A DNA stretch of 64,000 nt from Pseudomonas fragi. Lineage in GTDB: Bacteria; Pseudomonadota; Gammaproteobacteria; Pseudomonadales; Pseudomonadaceae. Positions within the stretch are counted from its first letter, which is position 1. Each line of letters starts with the position of its first letter. The stretch is taken from contig NZ_NQKQ01000003.1 of the NCBI RefSeq assembly GCF_002269505.1, forward strand, positions 62,001 to 126,000, written 5' to 3'. Made by a program: the position numbers and the translations under genes. The notes below the pieces were generated by a model that did no database searches, was not told the origin of the DNA, and saw nothing but the letters and a program-made list of their open reading frames with translations. Of this stretch, positions 34,641-43,773 are shown piece after piece.

Positions 34641-34650
34641 CCCTGTCAGC
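34636..34650. repeat. Hairpin spanning two convergent stop codons
   Basis: GCTGAC-CCT-GTCAGC, a 6-bp stem with a 3-nt loop, covers the stop of cscR and the stop of the desulfhydrase gene. It may serve as a compact shared stop for transcription, but there is no T-run. Confidence 0.35.
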
Positions 34651-35680
34651 GGGCGATAAACGTATCCCGGTAGGCATACAAACCCGGTGTTCCGCCAGTC
34701 ATCACGAACAGCACGCTGTCACCCGAACGGTAACGGCCCTGACGAAGATCACCGAGCAGCCCGGCAAAGGCCTTGCCTGAATAGACCGGGTCGAGCAGCA
34801 AGCCTTCGCATCTGGCCATCAACTGCACGGCTTCGAGCATGGCCGGGGTCGGCAAGCCATAACCTTCACCCAACTGGCTGGCGTCGATATCGATGGCGTC
34901 TGTGCGCAGGGCCGCCGAACTGCCTAGCAGGGCCAGGGTCTGGCGGGTCAGTTGCAGGGTTCTGGCCGCAGCCGTGTCACGGTCCGTGAGCACCGACCAT
35001 GACCTGACCGTGGCTGCACCGCGCCCCAACAGTTCGAAACCGGCGGCCAGTCCGGCATGGGTGCCGGCACTGCCGTTGGCGATCATCACCTGGGTGAACT
35101 GCACGTCCAGTTCTGTTTCCTGGCGGGTTATTTCCGCAGCACAGCGTGCATAACCCAGACTGCCCACCGGCGTCGATCCGCCGGTGGGAATTACCAGCGG
35201 TTTGCGCCCTGCAGCCCGCAGTTGAGCTGCCCTGATTTCGGCCTGCACCTGTGCGTCTTTACCCTGTGGCAGCACGTGCACCCGGGCGCCAAACAGGTGG
35301 TCGAGCAGCCTGTTGCCGTTTAACTCGTAGTCGGCCTCGCGCTTGGGCACTGCGCGGCTCAGGATCAATTCACAGTCGATGCCCTGGCGAGCGCACACCG
35401 CCGCCGTGAGCCGGGCATGATTGGACTGGATGCCGCCCACGGTGATGATCGTATCAATACCGTCCTGAAGGGCTGCGCCCAGGTGAAACTCAAGTTTGCG
35501 CAACTTGTTGCCGCCACCCCCGATCAGCATATGGTCATCGCGCTTGATATACAGCTGCACTTGCTGCTCATGCAAACCCAGTTGTTGTTCAAGGCGGCAG
35601 GCCCGTTGAATCGGGGTAGGGCCCTGTAACAGGTCGGCGCGGGGGAACGCGCTCAGCGCCTTGTCCAGTACGGTTTGCAT
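34646..35680 (-). CDS. PLP-dependent D-cysteine desulfhydrase / ACC deaminase family enzyme
   Basis: A 344-residue fold-type II PLP enzyme. The lysine that holds PLP is in IGGGGNKLRKLEF (near 61), then GGIQSNHARL and the glycine loop NGSAGTHAGLAAGFE. It ends in VYSGKAFAGLL and FVMTGGTPGLYAY. These are the marks of the D-cysteine desulfhydrase (DcyD) branch, which produces pyruvate, sulfide and ammonia from D-cysteine; true ACC deaminases share the fold. I cannot separate the two by sequence with certainty, but the general form favours DcyD. It is divergent from a LysR regulator at 35914. Confidence 0.78.
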   Translation of the reverse strand: MQTVLDKALSAFPRADLLQGPTPIQRACRLEQQLGLHEQQVQLYIKRDDHMLIGGGGNKLRKLEFHLGAALQDGIDTIITVGGIQSNHARLTAAVCARQGIDCELILSRAVPKREADYELNGNRLLDHLFGARVHVLPQGKDAQVQAEIRAAQLRAAGRKPLVIPTGGSTPVGSLGYARCAAEITRQETELDVQFTQVMIANGSAGTHAGLAAGFELLGRGAATVRSWSVLTDRDTAAARTLQLTRQTLALLGSSAALRTDAIDIDASQLGEGYGLPTPAMLEAVQLMARCEGLLLDPVYSGKAFAGLLGDLRQGRYRSGDSVLFVMTGGTPGLYAYRDTFIAR

Positions 35681-35913
35681 GGGTTGATACCTGAGTGCTC
35701 AATTGAATGGGGCCTAACTGTAGGGGTTAAACGGGCGGCAATAAATGCAGTAAAAGTTAGTACTGGTGGAACTGAAAGTGTGTAATGGACGGCCCGGGTT
35801 TTATTGATAAAAAGCCCGTTTAATTTATGCCTGACAAGCGCTTACACTTATTTAAAAAGCACGGGCGTGCCGATGGGCCGTTTATTTTTCAAGCGTGGCC
35901 TCAGGGCGGTTTT

Positions 35914-36801
35914 ATGAGCAAGCTCAGGCAGATGGAAGTTTTTGTGGCCGTGGTCGAGGCCGGCAGTTTTGCCGACGCGGCAGTCCGGTTGGACATGTCG
36001 GCGGTGATGGTGGGGCGCCATATTCAGAGCCTTGAAACAGCGCTCAACAGCAAGCTGATTCAACGAACTACCCGCCGCCAGTCGGTGACAGGCGAGGGGC
36101 GGCTGTTCTATGAAGAGTCGAAAAAGGCCCTCGAACAGATCAAGTACGCCTGGAACCGGGTCCAGGCGTCCACTGGCAAGCCGGGCGGGCTGCTGCGCAT
36201 GACGGCGCCCATGACCCTGGGCGTCACGCTGGTGGGGCCGCTGGTGAACGAGTTCATGCAGCTGTACCCGGACGTGCAAGTGGAGCTGATCCTCAGCAAC
36301 GACGTGGTGGATTTGCACGAAAGCTCATTTGATCTGGGTTTCAGGATATCCGAGCTGATTGAGGTCAACCTCGAATCAAGGCCGCTGCCACCGTACCGAA
36401 TGGTTATTTGCGCGGCACCCGGGTACCTGCAAGCGCACCAGGTGCCGCAGACGCCGGAGCAGCTGGACCAGCACCGAATCCTTACCCACACCTCATGGAC
36501 CAACCGTTTCGCCTGGCCCTTGCAGCACGGTAATAAAACCATGCCCTGGCCCGATCACGCGGTGCTCAGAAGCAACGACGGCCAGGTCCTCCTGCAAGCG
36601 GCCATCGCCGGCAACGGCATCTTGATGCAACCCGACTTTCTGGTCGCCGATGCCCTGGCCAGAGGCGAGCTGGTAACCATCATGGATGCCTGTGTGCCGG
36701 CACCCAAACCGGTACAGATGGTCTATCCACGCAGCAAAAAAACACTGCCCAAGCTCAATGCCTTTGTGACGTTTATTGTCGAGCGTTTGCAGTCGGCATG
36801 A
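35914..36801 (+). CDS. LysR-family transcription regulator
   Basis: A 295-residue LysR regulator. The winged helix is SKLRQMEVFVAVVEAGSFADAAVRLDMSAVMVGRHIQSLE (residues 2-41), followed by the linker helix and a periplasmic-binding-like effector domain (about 92-290: GLLRMTAPMTLGVTLVGPLVNEFMQLYPDV). The start at 35914 matches the family N-terminus; the longer frame to 35827 adds an atypical basic stretch. It may control the desulfhydrase gene, from which it is divergent by 233 bp, or genes elsewhere. Confidence 0.85.
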   Translation: MSKLRQMEVFVAVVEAGSFADAAVRLDMSAVMVGRHIQSLETALNSKLIQRTTRRQSVTGEGRLFYEESKKALEQIKYAWNRVQASTGKPGGLLRMTAPMTLGVTLVGPLVNEFMQLYPDVQVELILSNDVVDLHESSFDLGFRISELIEVNLESRPLPPYRMVICAAPGYLQAHQVPQTPEQLDQHRILTHTSWTNRFAWPLQHGNKTMPWPDHAVLRSNDGQVLLQAAIAGNGILMQPDFLVADALARGELVTIMDACVPAPKPVQMVYPRSKKTLPKLNAFVTFIVERLQSA

Positions 36802-36809
36802 GCTGGCGG

Positions 36810-36845
36810 GATGCCGGGAGAGCGAGCCTGCTCGCTCCCACAACA
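36810..36845. repeat. Single REP element
   Basis: AGAGCGAGCCTGCTCGCTCC forms a short hairpin (AGCGAGC/GCTCGCT) of the same family as the REPIN at 12798, next to CCACA. It lies between convergent lysR and gcd and may help end both transcripts. Confidence 0.75.
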
Positions 36846-36867
36846 AAGTCGCTACAAGGCCAAAGCC

Positions 36868-39291
36868 TTACTCTTTGCCAACAGCATCCGGCAGGGCATA
36901 GGCAATGATGTAGTCGCCCACGTCAGGCGAGTGGCTCATGCCGCCTGCCGAGATGACCACATACTGCTTGCCCGTGGCCGGCGACTTGTAGATCAACGGC
37001 GCCGCAACTGCACCCACTGGCAAACGGGCTTTCCATACTTGCTTGCCGGTTTTGGAGTCCAGCGCACGCAGGTAGTAATCCTGGGTGCCGGCAAAAAATA
37101 CCAGCCCGGATGCGGTCGACGTCGGCCCGCCCAGTGTCGGCATGCCCAGCGGAATCTGCAGATGAGTCTTGATCCCCAAAGGCCCGGTGTCCTGAACGGT
37201 ACCCAACGGCACCTGCCAGACCAGTTTACGGGTGTTGAGGTCAATCGCACTCATGCTGCCAAACGGCGGGGTGTTGCACGGCACGCCCAGTGGTGACTGG
37301 AGGATGTCGATTTTCACCCCACCATAAATCCCGGCGACCTGTGGGCGGATGGTGCCCATAAAACCCGGAACCTCATCGGTCGAGACTTTGAATTTTTTTG
37401 TCTCTTCCTTGGTCACCAGCGCCATGCGCAGTGGCATGCGCATGTCATTGACGAACATCATGCCGGTGTTCTCGTCAATGGTAATACCGCCCCAGTTCAT
37501 GCCGCCCAACAAGCCTGGCCATTCGATATACGGCTTTTCGCCAGGAGGCGTGAACGGACCCAAATAGACCGAATCCTTGAACATGATCCGGCAATACAGT
37601 TGGTCAAATGTACTGACCCCCCACATGGATTTCTCAGTCAGTGGTTCGGCGCCAATCATCGGCATACCGGTCGAGAATGGCTGGGTCGGCGACAGATGCT
37701 CGCCTGCGGCTGCAGGTGAAGTGGGTACTGCACGCTCCTCAACCTCGGTGACCGGCTGCCCCGTGCGACGGTCCAGCACAAAGATATTGCCGGTCTTGGT
37801 GGTCTGGATCAGCACCGGGGTTTTTACCCCTTGGGCATTTTTGATGTCATACAGCACAGGCTGCGAGGGCAGGTCATAGTCCCAGACATCGTGGTGTACG
37901 GTCTGGTAAACCCATTTGGCTTTGCCGGTCGAGGCATCCACAGCCACTACGGCCGAGCCGTATTTTTCCTTGGCCTGGTTGCGGTCACCGCCCCAGTAGT
38001 CAGGCGGGCCGTTGCCGGTAGGCAGGTAGACCAGATTCAGTTCCTTATCGTAGGTCGGAATGGTCCAGACATTGGGTGTTTCCAGGGCAAACTGGTGATC
38101 CGCGTCTGTCACGTCCTGGTTTTGCGGCGCACCGACGTCCCAGGCCCAGACCAGCGCACCGTTCAACACATCGAATGCACGCACGGCACCGGAAGGCTCA
38201 CCCGCCACAATGTCACGCACCCAGCCGCCAACCACGGTGAGGTGGCCCATGACCACCGGCAGGGAAGTCGGGTGGTAGCGCTTGCTGTTTTCCGTTGGGC
38301 CCATGCCTTTTTTCAGGTCAACGTAACCGTTGTCGCCAAAGTTCGGGCACAGATTGCCGTTATGGGCATCCAGGGCAAACAAACGCGCATCGACAGAAGA
38401 TACAAGGATGCGCTGACGGCACTGCTGCTGATCGTTGTACGACGCTTTGACCGTTGCACTCAGCGTGTCGTCTTTGTCGATGTCGTAATAGCCCACGCCG
38501 CGGCAAGTCACATGCTCTTCGCTTTTGGCATGCGGGTCGAATTTCCACAGCGGCTTGCCGGTATCGGCGTCAAGGGCGGTGATCAGGTTTTCCGGCGTGC
38601 AGGAATACAACACATTGCCGATCTGCAGCGGGGTGTTTTCGTCCACACCTGCGCCCGCACCGGTAGTGCGCCGGCCAGTCCGGTAGATCCAGGCAACTTG
38701 CAGGTCCTTGACGTTTTGCGGGGTGATCTGGGTGTAAGGCGCAAAGCGCGTGCCCGAGGCATTGCGGCCAAAGAACTCCCAGTTTTGCTCAGCCGGTGAT
38801 GGCTCTGCGGCCTGCGCCGGGTCAGACGCAGCAACAGGGTTGGAGATAGCTCCGTGGGGGTAAAACGCTGCGATCAAGGTGGCGATCAACGCCACGAACA
38901 CCACAACACCGCTGCGGTTGGCCGCACGCCGGGTGTTCAGGGGCATGCCTGGCAAGGCCGCGCCGACCCACAAACTGAGGGTCAGGATAATGGCCGGCAC
39001 GACCAGGCGTGGCAGCAGTTCCCAATAGCTGAACTGACCCACTTCATAAAATGCCCACACGCAAGTCGCGAGGAAAATGGCCACCGAAAGGCTTATGCCG
39101 ATGCGCTTGCGCAATAAAAACAGGACCGCCAGCAGCAAATAAGCCAGGCCCGCGATCAGGTAGTAACTTGATCCTCCCAGAGCCATCAGCTTGAACCCGC
39201 CATACATCAGGGCCAGCGATACGGCCAATACCAGCAGGGAAAAAAGCACCCGCGCAATAGTGCCAGCGGGGCGCTGTTTACTGTCCGTCAT
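36868..39291 (-). CDS. gcd: Membrane-bound PQQ-dependent glucose dehydrogenase
   Basis: An 807-residue quinoprotein. Five hydrophobic segments fill residues about 10-140 (IARVLFSLLVLAVSLALMYGG, YYLIAGLAYLLLAVLFLL, ISLSVAIFLATCVWAF and so on). The PQQ-binding eight-bladed propeller then faces the periplasm (NWEFFGRNASGTRFAPYTQITPQNV, ALDADTGKPLWKFDP, WVYQTVHHDVWDYDLPSQP). It oxidises glucose to gluconate and passes electrons to ubiquinone. The length and layout are those of Gcd. The start at 39291 is preceded by AAGGAG at 11 nt, and the frame to 39432 is extra. A closely related membrane PQQ dehydrogenase for other polyols or quinate cannot be fully excluded. Confidence 0.85.
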   Translation of the reverse strand: MTDSKQRPAGTIARVLFSLLVLAVSLALMYGGFKLMALGGSSYYLIAGLAYLLLAVLFLLRKRIGISLSVAIFLATCVWAFYEVGQFSYWELLPRLVVPAIILTLSLWVGAALPGMPLNTRRAANRSGVVVFVALIATLIAAFYPHGAISNPVAASDPAQAAEPSPAEQNWEFFGRNASGTRFAPYTQITPQNVKDLQVAWIYRTGRRTTGAGAGVDENTPLQIGNVLYSCTPENLITALDADTGKPLWKFDPHAKSEEHVTCRGVGYYDIDKDDTLSATVKASYNDQQQCRQRILVSSVDARLFALDAHNGNLCPNFGDNGYVDLKKGMGPTENSKRYHPTSLPVVMGHLTVVGGWVRDIVAGEPSGAVRAFDVLNGALVWAWDVGAPQNQDVTDADHQFALETPNVWTIPTYDKELNLVYLPTGNGPPDYWGGDRNQAKEKYGSAVVAVDASTGKAKWVYQTVHHDVWDYDLPSQPVLYDIKNAQGVKTPVLIQTTKTGNIFVLDRRTGQPVTEVEERAVPTSPAAAGEHLSPTQPFSTGMPMIGAEPLTEKSMWGVSTFDQLYCRIMFKDSVYLGPFTPPGEKPYIEWPGLLGGMNWGGITIDENTGMMFVNDMRMPLRMALVTKEETKKFKVSTDEVPGFMGTIRPQVAGIYGGVKIDILQSPLGVPCNTPPFGSMSAIDLNTRKLVWQVPLGTVQDTGPLGIKTHLQIPLGMPTLGGPTSTASGLVFFAGTQDYYLRALDSKTGKQVWKARLPVGAVAAPLIYKSPATGKQYVVISAGGMSHSPDVGDYIIAYALPDAVGKE

Positions 39292-39534
39292 GTTGTTAAA
39301 TGCTCCTTGGTTGATACACAAATATCGGTCTTCAATAATCAAGAGCAGTTTATGCGGATGTTTTTTTCGATAAATCCGCAGGCCTGAGAAACATTGTTGG
39401 TAAAGCAGCAACAATCCGTTAATTGATCGCACGCATCAACGAACATGAAATTTCGCCCGCAAGCGTCATTGGCCGCTGAAAAAATCCCCTGCAGCCCTTA
39501 ATCTTGACGTCTTTGTTTTGTGCGCGGATTGCCC

Positions 39535-40899
39535 ATGTCTTCAACTGTCGACGGCTTGCCCAGTAACAAACGCCTGCCCGCCGTGATCGCGATCTCCCTG
39601 GGGATCGGCATGGCGACCCTCGATACGGCCATCGTCAACACGGCCTTGCCAACCCTGGCCGAAGGTATCGGTACTGACTCGGCCTCGGTGATCTGGGTGG
39701 TCAACGCCTATCAACTGGCGACCATTGCCGCGGTGCTGCCGTTTGCTTCGCTCAGTGACGTACTGGGCCATCGCCGGGTATTTCTTGGCGGCCTGCTGGT
39801 GTTTATCGTGGCTTCACTGTTCTGCGGGCTGGCCTGGTCGCTGCCCACGCTGACGGCGGCACGGGTGGTGCAGGGCCTGGGTGCGGCCGCGATCATGAGC
39901 GTGAATATCGCCCTGTTGCGGCATATTTACCCGGCGAAAATCCTCGGTCGGGGACTGGGCTACAACTCGCTGGTGGTGGGGTTGGCCTTTACCCTGGGGC
40001 CGACCGCGGCGTCGGCCATTCTGGCGGTGACCACCTGGCATTGGCTGTATCTGATCAATGTGCCGCTGGGGTTGCTGGCGGTTGTGCTGGGCTTGCGCTC
40101 GTTGCCGGAAATTCCCAGAAGCGGGCACGCCTTCGACCGCTTGGCCGCGATCTTGTGTGCCGGTTTGTTTGCCTTGCTGGTACTGGGGCTGGGTTCGGCG
40201 GTACATGGCGCCGAGGGCGATTTAAGCCTGGGCCTGGTCGCAGTGGCACTGGCATGCGGGGTGTGGCTGATGCGACGTCAGGCCGATCATCCGGCGCCGA
40301 TGCTGGCGATTGATCTGTTCAAGCGGCCGCTGTTTGCCTTGTCGTCATTGACCGCGATTTGCGCGTTTTGTGCTCAGGGGCTGGCGTTTGTGTCGTTGCC
40401 CTTCTTGCTGCAAACGGCGTTGGGCCACAGCCAGGTGGCTACCGGGTTCTTGATGACGCCGTGGCCGGCGGTGGTGGCGGTCATGGCGCTGATCGCCGGG
40501 CGCCTGGCCGACCGCGTTTCGCTGGCATTGCTGTGCGGTATCGGTCTGTTGATGTTGAGCGCAGGCATGGCGGCGCTGGCGTTATTGAGCGACGGCGCTT
40601 CGAGCTTTGATATCGGCTGGCGCATGGCGTTGTGCGGTGCTGGTTTCGGGTTTTTTCAGTCGCCCAATCTCAAGGCGATCATGACCAGTGCGCCGCTGGT
40701 CCGCAGTGGCGGTGCCAGCGGCATTGTCGCGACGTCGCGGTTGCTGGGGCAGACGCTGGGCGCGTCACTGGTGGCGCTGTGTTTTCATCTGTCTACCGGC
40801 AGCGGCCCGCAGTTGGCGTTGTGGCTGGGGTGCGCTTTTGCTCTGGCGGGTGCGCTGGCCAGCGGTCTGCGTCTGCTGCAGAGCTCCGATCGTGATTGA
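39535..40899 (+). CDS. MFS multidrug efflux transporter (DHA2-like)
   Basis: A 454-residue drug:H+ antiporter. The helix 1 motif LDTAIVNTALPTLAEGIGTD is that of the EmrB/QacA group; LSDVLGHRRVFLGG is the loop 2-3 motif, and ARVVQGLGAAAIMSVNIALLR is motif B, followed by the proline/glycine-rich antiporter motif GLAFTLGPTAASAIL. It stands alone, convergent with ddpF (30 bp between them). The substrate is unknown. Confidence 0.82.
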   Translation: MSSTVDGLPSNKRLPAVIAISLGIGMATLDTAIVNTALPTLAEGIGTDSASVIWVVNAYQLATIAAVLPFASLSDVLGHRRVFLGGLLVFIVASLFCGLAWSLPTLTAARVVQGLGAAAIMSVNIALLRHIYPAKILGRGLGYNSLVVGLAFTLGPTAASAILAVTTWHWLYLINVPLGLLAVVLGLRSLPEIPRSGHAFDRLAAILCAGLFALLVLGLGSAVHGAEGDLSLGLVAVALACGVWLMRRQADHPAPMLAIDLFKRPLFALSSLTAICAFCAQGLAFVSLPFLLQTALGHSQVATGFLMTPWPAVVAVMALIAGRLADRVSLALLCGIGLLMLSAGMAALALLSDGASSFDIGWRMALCGAGFGFFQSPNLKAIMTSAPLVRSGGASGIVATSRLLGQTLGASLVALCFHLSTGSGPQLALWLGCAFALAGALASGLRLLQSSDRD

Positions 40900-40929
40900 T
40901 GTTCAGGATGCTCGCTGCCAAAGCAAGTG

Positions 40930-41901
40930 TCAGCCCATAACGTGGCATCGCACCCGCTGATGCTCACCGCCACGCATCAGCTGCGGCCGTTGGCAGCCGT
41001 CTCCGCTTGAGCCACAGCGCTCCAGAAAGAAGCACCCCTCGGGTAGCTGGCGGTTGCCGGGCAATTCGGTCGGCGCAGCTACCTGTTCAGCCCGCAAGGG
41101 CACGCCCAGCCGCGGAACAGCTTCGAACAGCAGGCGTGTGTAAGGGTGGCGCGGCTGGTCGAGCACCTGGGCGGCGCTGCCCAGTTCGACGATCTGCCCC
41201 AGGTACATCACCGCCACGCGGTCGGCCATATGGCGCACCACCGAGACGTTGTGGGAGATCAGGATATAGGTGAGGTTACGCGCCTGCTGCAATTCGGCCA
41301 GCAGGTTGAGGATCTGTGCCTGCACCGAGATATCCAGCGCCGAGGTCGGTTCGTCGAGGACGATGATGTCCGGGTCCGATGACAGTGCCCGGGCAATGGC
41401 GATGCGTTGGCGCTGGCCACCGGAAAACTGGTGGGCAAAACGGTCCAGATACTCCGGGCGGATACCTACTTGAGCCGCCACTCTGGCGGCAATGCTGCGC
41501 ATCTGTTCGTTCGAGCGCATGCCCCGGGCGTACAGCGGTTCGGTGATGATGCGCCAGATCGGCAGGCGCGGGTTGAGCGACGATTGCGGGTCCTGGAATA
41601 CGATCTGCACGTTGCTGCTGCCTTCACCTTGGCTGCCATTGGCCCACTTCAGTTCACCGCTGCTGGGTTTGAGCAGGCCCATCAGCAACTGTGCCAGGGT
41701 GCTTTTGCCACAACCGGACTCGCCGACAATGCCCAGGGTTTCACCGGCCCGTACCTGCAGATCGATGCCATTGAGCGCGTGAGCATAGCCACGGGGGCGG
41801 CCCAGCCAGTCGTTGCTGACAGGGAAACGCACGCGCACATCGCTCAGTTTGAGAATCTCGGGGGCGATTACGCTGGCGGGGTAAATCAGCGCACTGTTCA
41901 T
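40930..41901 (-). CDS. ddpF: D-Ala-D-Ala/peptide ABC transporter, ATP-binding protein DdpF
   Basis: A 323-residue oligopeptide-type ATPase. Walker A GESGCGKSTLAQLL (near 65), Q-loop IVFQDPQSSLNPRL, signature FSGGQRQRIAIARALSSDP, Walker B IIVLDEPTSALDI. The C-terminal OppF-type tail includes the cysteine cluster LPEGCFFLERCGSSGDGCQ. The start at 41901 overlaps the ddpD stop by one base (TAATG); the longer frame to 42027 lies inside ddpD. Last gene of the ddp operon. Confidence 0.87.
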   Translation of the reverse strand: MNSALIYPASVIAPEILKLSDVRVRFPVSNDWLGRPRGYAHALNGIDLQVRAGETLGIVGESGCGKSTLAQLLMGLLKPSSGELKWANGSQGEGSSNVQIVFQDPQSSLNPRLPIWRIITEPLYARGMRSNEQMRSIAARVAAQVGIRPEYLDRFAHQFSGGQRQRIAIARALSSDPDIIVLDEPTSALDISVQAQILNLLAELQQARNLTYILISHNVSVVRHMADRVAVMYLGQIVELGSAAQVLDQPRHPYTRLLFEAVPRLGVPLRAEQVAAPTELPGNRQLPEGCFFLERCGSSGDGCQRPQLMRGGEHQRVRCHVMG

Positions 41902-42896
41902 TACGAAAGCTCCTGTTGCGGCAACCAGCACGCACTTTTGCGTTGGTCGTCCAGGTTGATGGCGGTCAGCACCGGGCGCTTGGCGCACACTGGCATGGCA
42001 TGTACGCAGCGCTCGGCGAAGGTGCAACCGGCGGGCAGGCGTGACAGGTTGGGTACTTGCCCCGGGATGGTCAGCAATGGCTGGCCCGGCTCGACCATCT
42101 CCGGCAGGCCGCTGAGCAAGCCCCGGGTATAGGGATGCTGCGGGTTGTTCATCACATCGGCGGTAAGGCCCTGTTCCACCACTGCACCGGTATACATCAC
42201 ATAAACCCGGTCGCAGAACTGCGACACCAACGCCATGTCATGGGTGATCAGCAGAATCGCAGTGCCTTTTTGCCGGGCCTTTTCGCGCAGCAGCAACAGC
42301 ACCTGGCGTTGTACAGTCACGTCGAGGGCTGTGGTGGGCTCATCGGCGATCAGCAGTTGTGGCTCGCAAGAAAAAGCCAGGGCAATCATCACCCGCTGGC
42401 GCATCCCTCCCGACAGCTCGAAGGGGTAGCTTTCCAGCACCTGCTCGGGGCTGGCGATATGCATATCGCGCAGCAGGGCGACAGCCTTGGCATGGGCCGC
42501 GGCAGCACTGATTTTCTGGTGGTGGATGATCACATCGAGCATCTGCCGGCCGATACGACGGGTCGGGTTGAGGGCGGTCATGGGCTCCTGGAAGATCATC
42601 GCGGCATCGCGGCCACGGATTTTCAGCAGGTCCTTTTCGGCGGCATTGAGCATGTCGCGGTTGAGCATGCTCAGGCTGCCGGAGGTGATGCGATAGCTGC
42701 GCTCGGGCAGCAGGCGCATGCTCAGCATGGCGGTCACCGACTTGCCCGAGCCGGACTCGCCGACCACACCGACAATCTCGCCGGGGTTGACGTGCAGCGA
42801 CACGCCGTTCAATGCCTTGACGCTGCTCTTGTAGGCCGGGAATTCAAGGCTCAGGTTGTCGATGGCCAGTACGGGTTGCGAATGAGTCATGGTCAT
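41901..42896 (-). CDS. ddpD: D-Ala-D-Ala/peptide ABC transporter, ATP-binding protein DdpD
   Basis: A 331-residue OppD-type ATPase (MTMTHSQPVLAIDNLSLEF). Walker A GESGSGKSVTAMLSM, Q-loop MIFQEPMTALNPTRRI, signature LSGGMRQRVMIALAFSCEP, Walker B LLIADEPTTALDV, then the tail LPAGCTFAERCVHAMPVC. The open frame continues upstream without a stop into the 5' half of ddpC because of the frameshift there, giving an apparent 623-residue protein. The real start is the ATG at 42896, which overlaps the proper ddpC stop (ATGA). Confidence 0.87.
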   Translation of the reverse strand: MTMTHSQPVLAIDNLSLEFPAYKSSVKALNGVSLHVNPGEIVGVVGESGSGKSVTAMLSMRLLPERSYRITSGSLSMLNRDMLNAAEKDLLKIRGRDAAMIFQEPMTALNPTRRIGRQMLDVIIHHQKISAAAAHAKAVALLRDMHIASPEQVLESYPFELSGGMRQRVMIALAFSCEPQLLIADEPTTALDVTVQRQVLLLLREKARQKGTAILLITHDMALVSQFCDRVYVMYTGAVVEQGLTADVMNNPQHPYTRGLLSGLPEMVEPGQPLLTIPGQVPNLSRLPAGCTFAERCVHAMPVCAKRPVLTAINLDDQRKSACWLPQQELS

Positions 42897-43772
42897 TTCC
42901 CCTGTTGCCGCGGGTCGAGCAGGTCGCGCACGCCATCGCCCAGCAAATTGAAGCCGGTGGCGGTGATCAGGATCGCCAGCCCCGGAAAGGTCGAGTACCA
43001 CCAGTTGTCGAGGATGTAGTTGCGCCCCGTGGCGACCATCGCGCCCCATTCCGCTGTGGGCTGTTGCGCGCCCAGGCCGATAAAGCCCAGGGCCGAGGCC
43101 ATCAGGATGGCGCTGCCGATATCCAGGCTCAGTTGCACCAGCAAGGGCGGCATGGCGTTGCGCGCCACATGCCAGTGCACCATGTGCCAGCGCCGGGCGC
43201 CGAAGGTTTCGGCGGCCTTGACGTAGCCCATCTGGCGGATGCTCAGGGCCTGGCCGCGGGCCAGGCGCACATAGGACGGGATCCGTACCAGTAATGGCCA
43301 GCATGGCGTTGAACAGGCTGGCACCCAAGGCCGCGGCCAGGGCCATGATCAGCACCAGCGATGGTACCGACAGCATGATGTCCATCAGGCGCATGGTCAG
43401 GGCGTCGAAGCGTCCGCCGATCACTCCGGAAAAACAGCCCAGCAGGCCGCCGATAAAGCACGAGGCAAAGGCCACGAACAGGCCGACACCCACCGATTGC
43501 TGGCTGCCGTACAGCACCCGGCTGAACAGGTCACGGCCCACTTCGTCGGTGCCGAACCAGTGTTCGGCGGAAGGTGGCGCCAGGCGCTCGGCAAGATTCA
43601 GGGCATTGGGGTCGTGACTGGCCAGCCACGGAGCGAAGATCATGCACATCACCACCATCAGGGTGATCAACAGGCCGGCCATGGTCAGCGGGCTGCGGCG
43701 GATCTGGTAAGCCAGGTAGGTGAGTTTTTCACGCCATTGCGGGCTGTGTGTTGCGCTCAAGGGTACCGACAT
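42893..43772 (-). pseudogene. ddpC: ddpC permease gene, frameshifted
   Basis: A DppC/OppC-type permease read in two frames. The first part (from 43772, MSVPLSATHSPQWREKL) covers the first membrane segment, the FGTDEVGRDLFSRVLYG motif and most of the helical region as far as FNAMLAI. It then goes out of frame. The sequence expected to follow, LVRIPSYVRLARGQALS, continues in another frame to the TGA at 42893, including ILMASALGFIGLG and the end LLDPRQQGK. The break lies at about 43288-43296, where a single base is extra or two are missing between ATT and CTGGTACGG. Both halves together give a normal length of about 293 residues. It is either a real loss of function or a sequencing error. Confidence 0.88.
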
Positions 43773-43773
43773 T

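Noticed and set aside
41901..43772. Single 623-residue permease-ATPase fusion protein
   Set aside because: The middle stretch is rich in P, R, G and H without membrane character. The true permease C-terminus exists in another frame, and DdpD has its own start overlapping that permease's stop. This is a frameshift, not a fusion.
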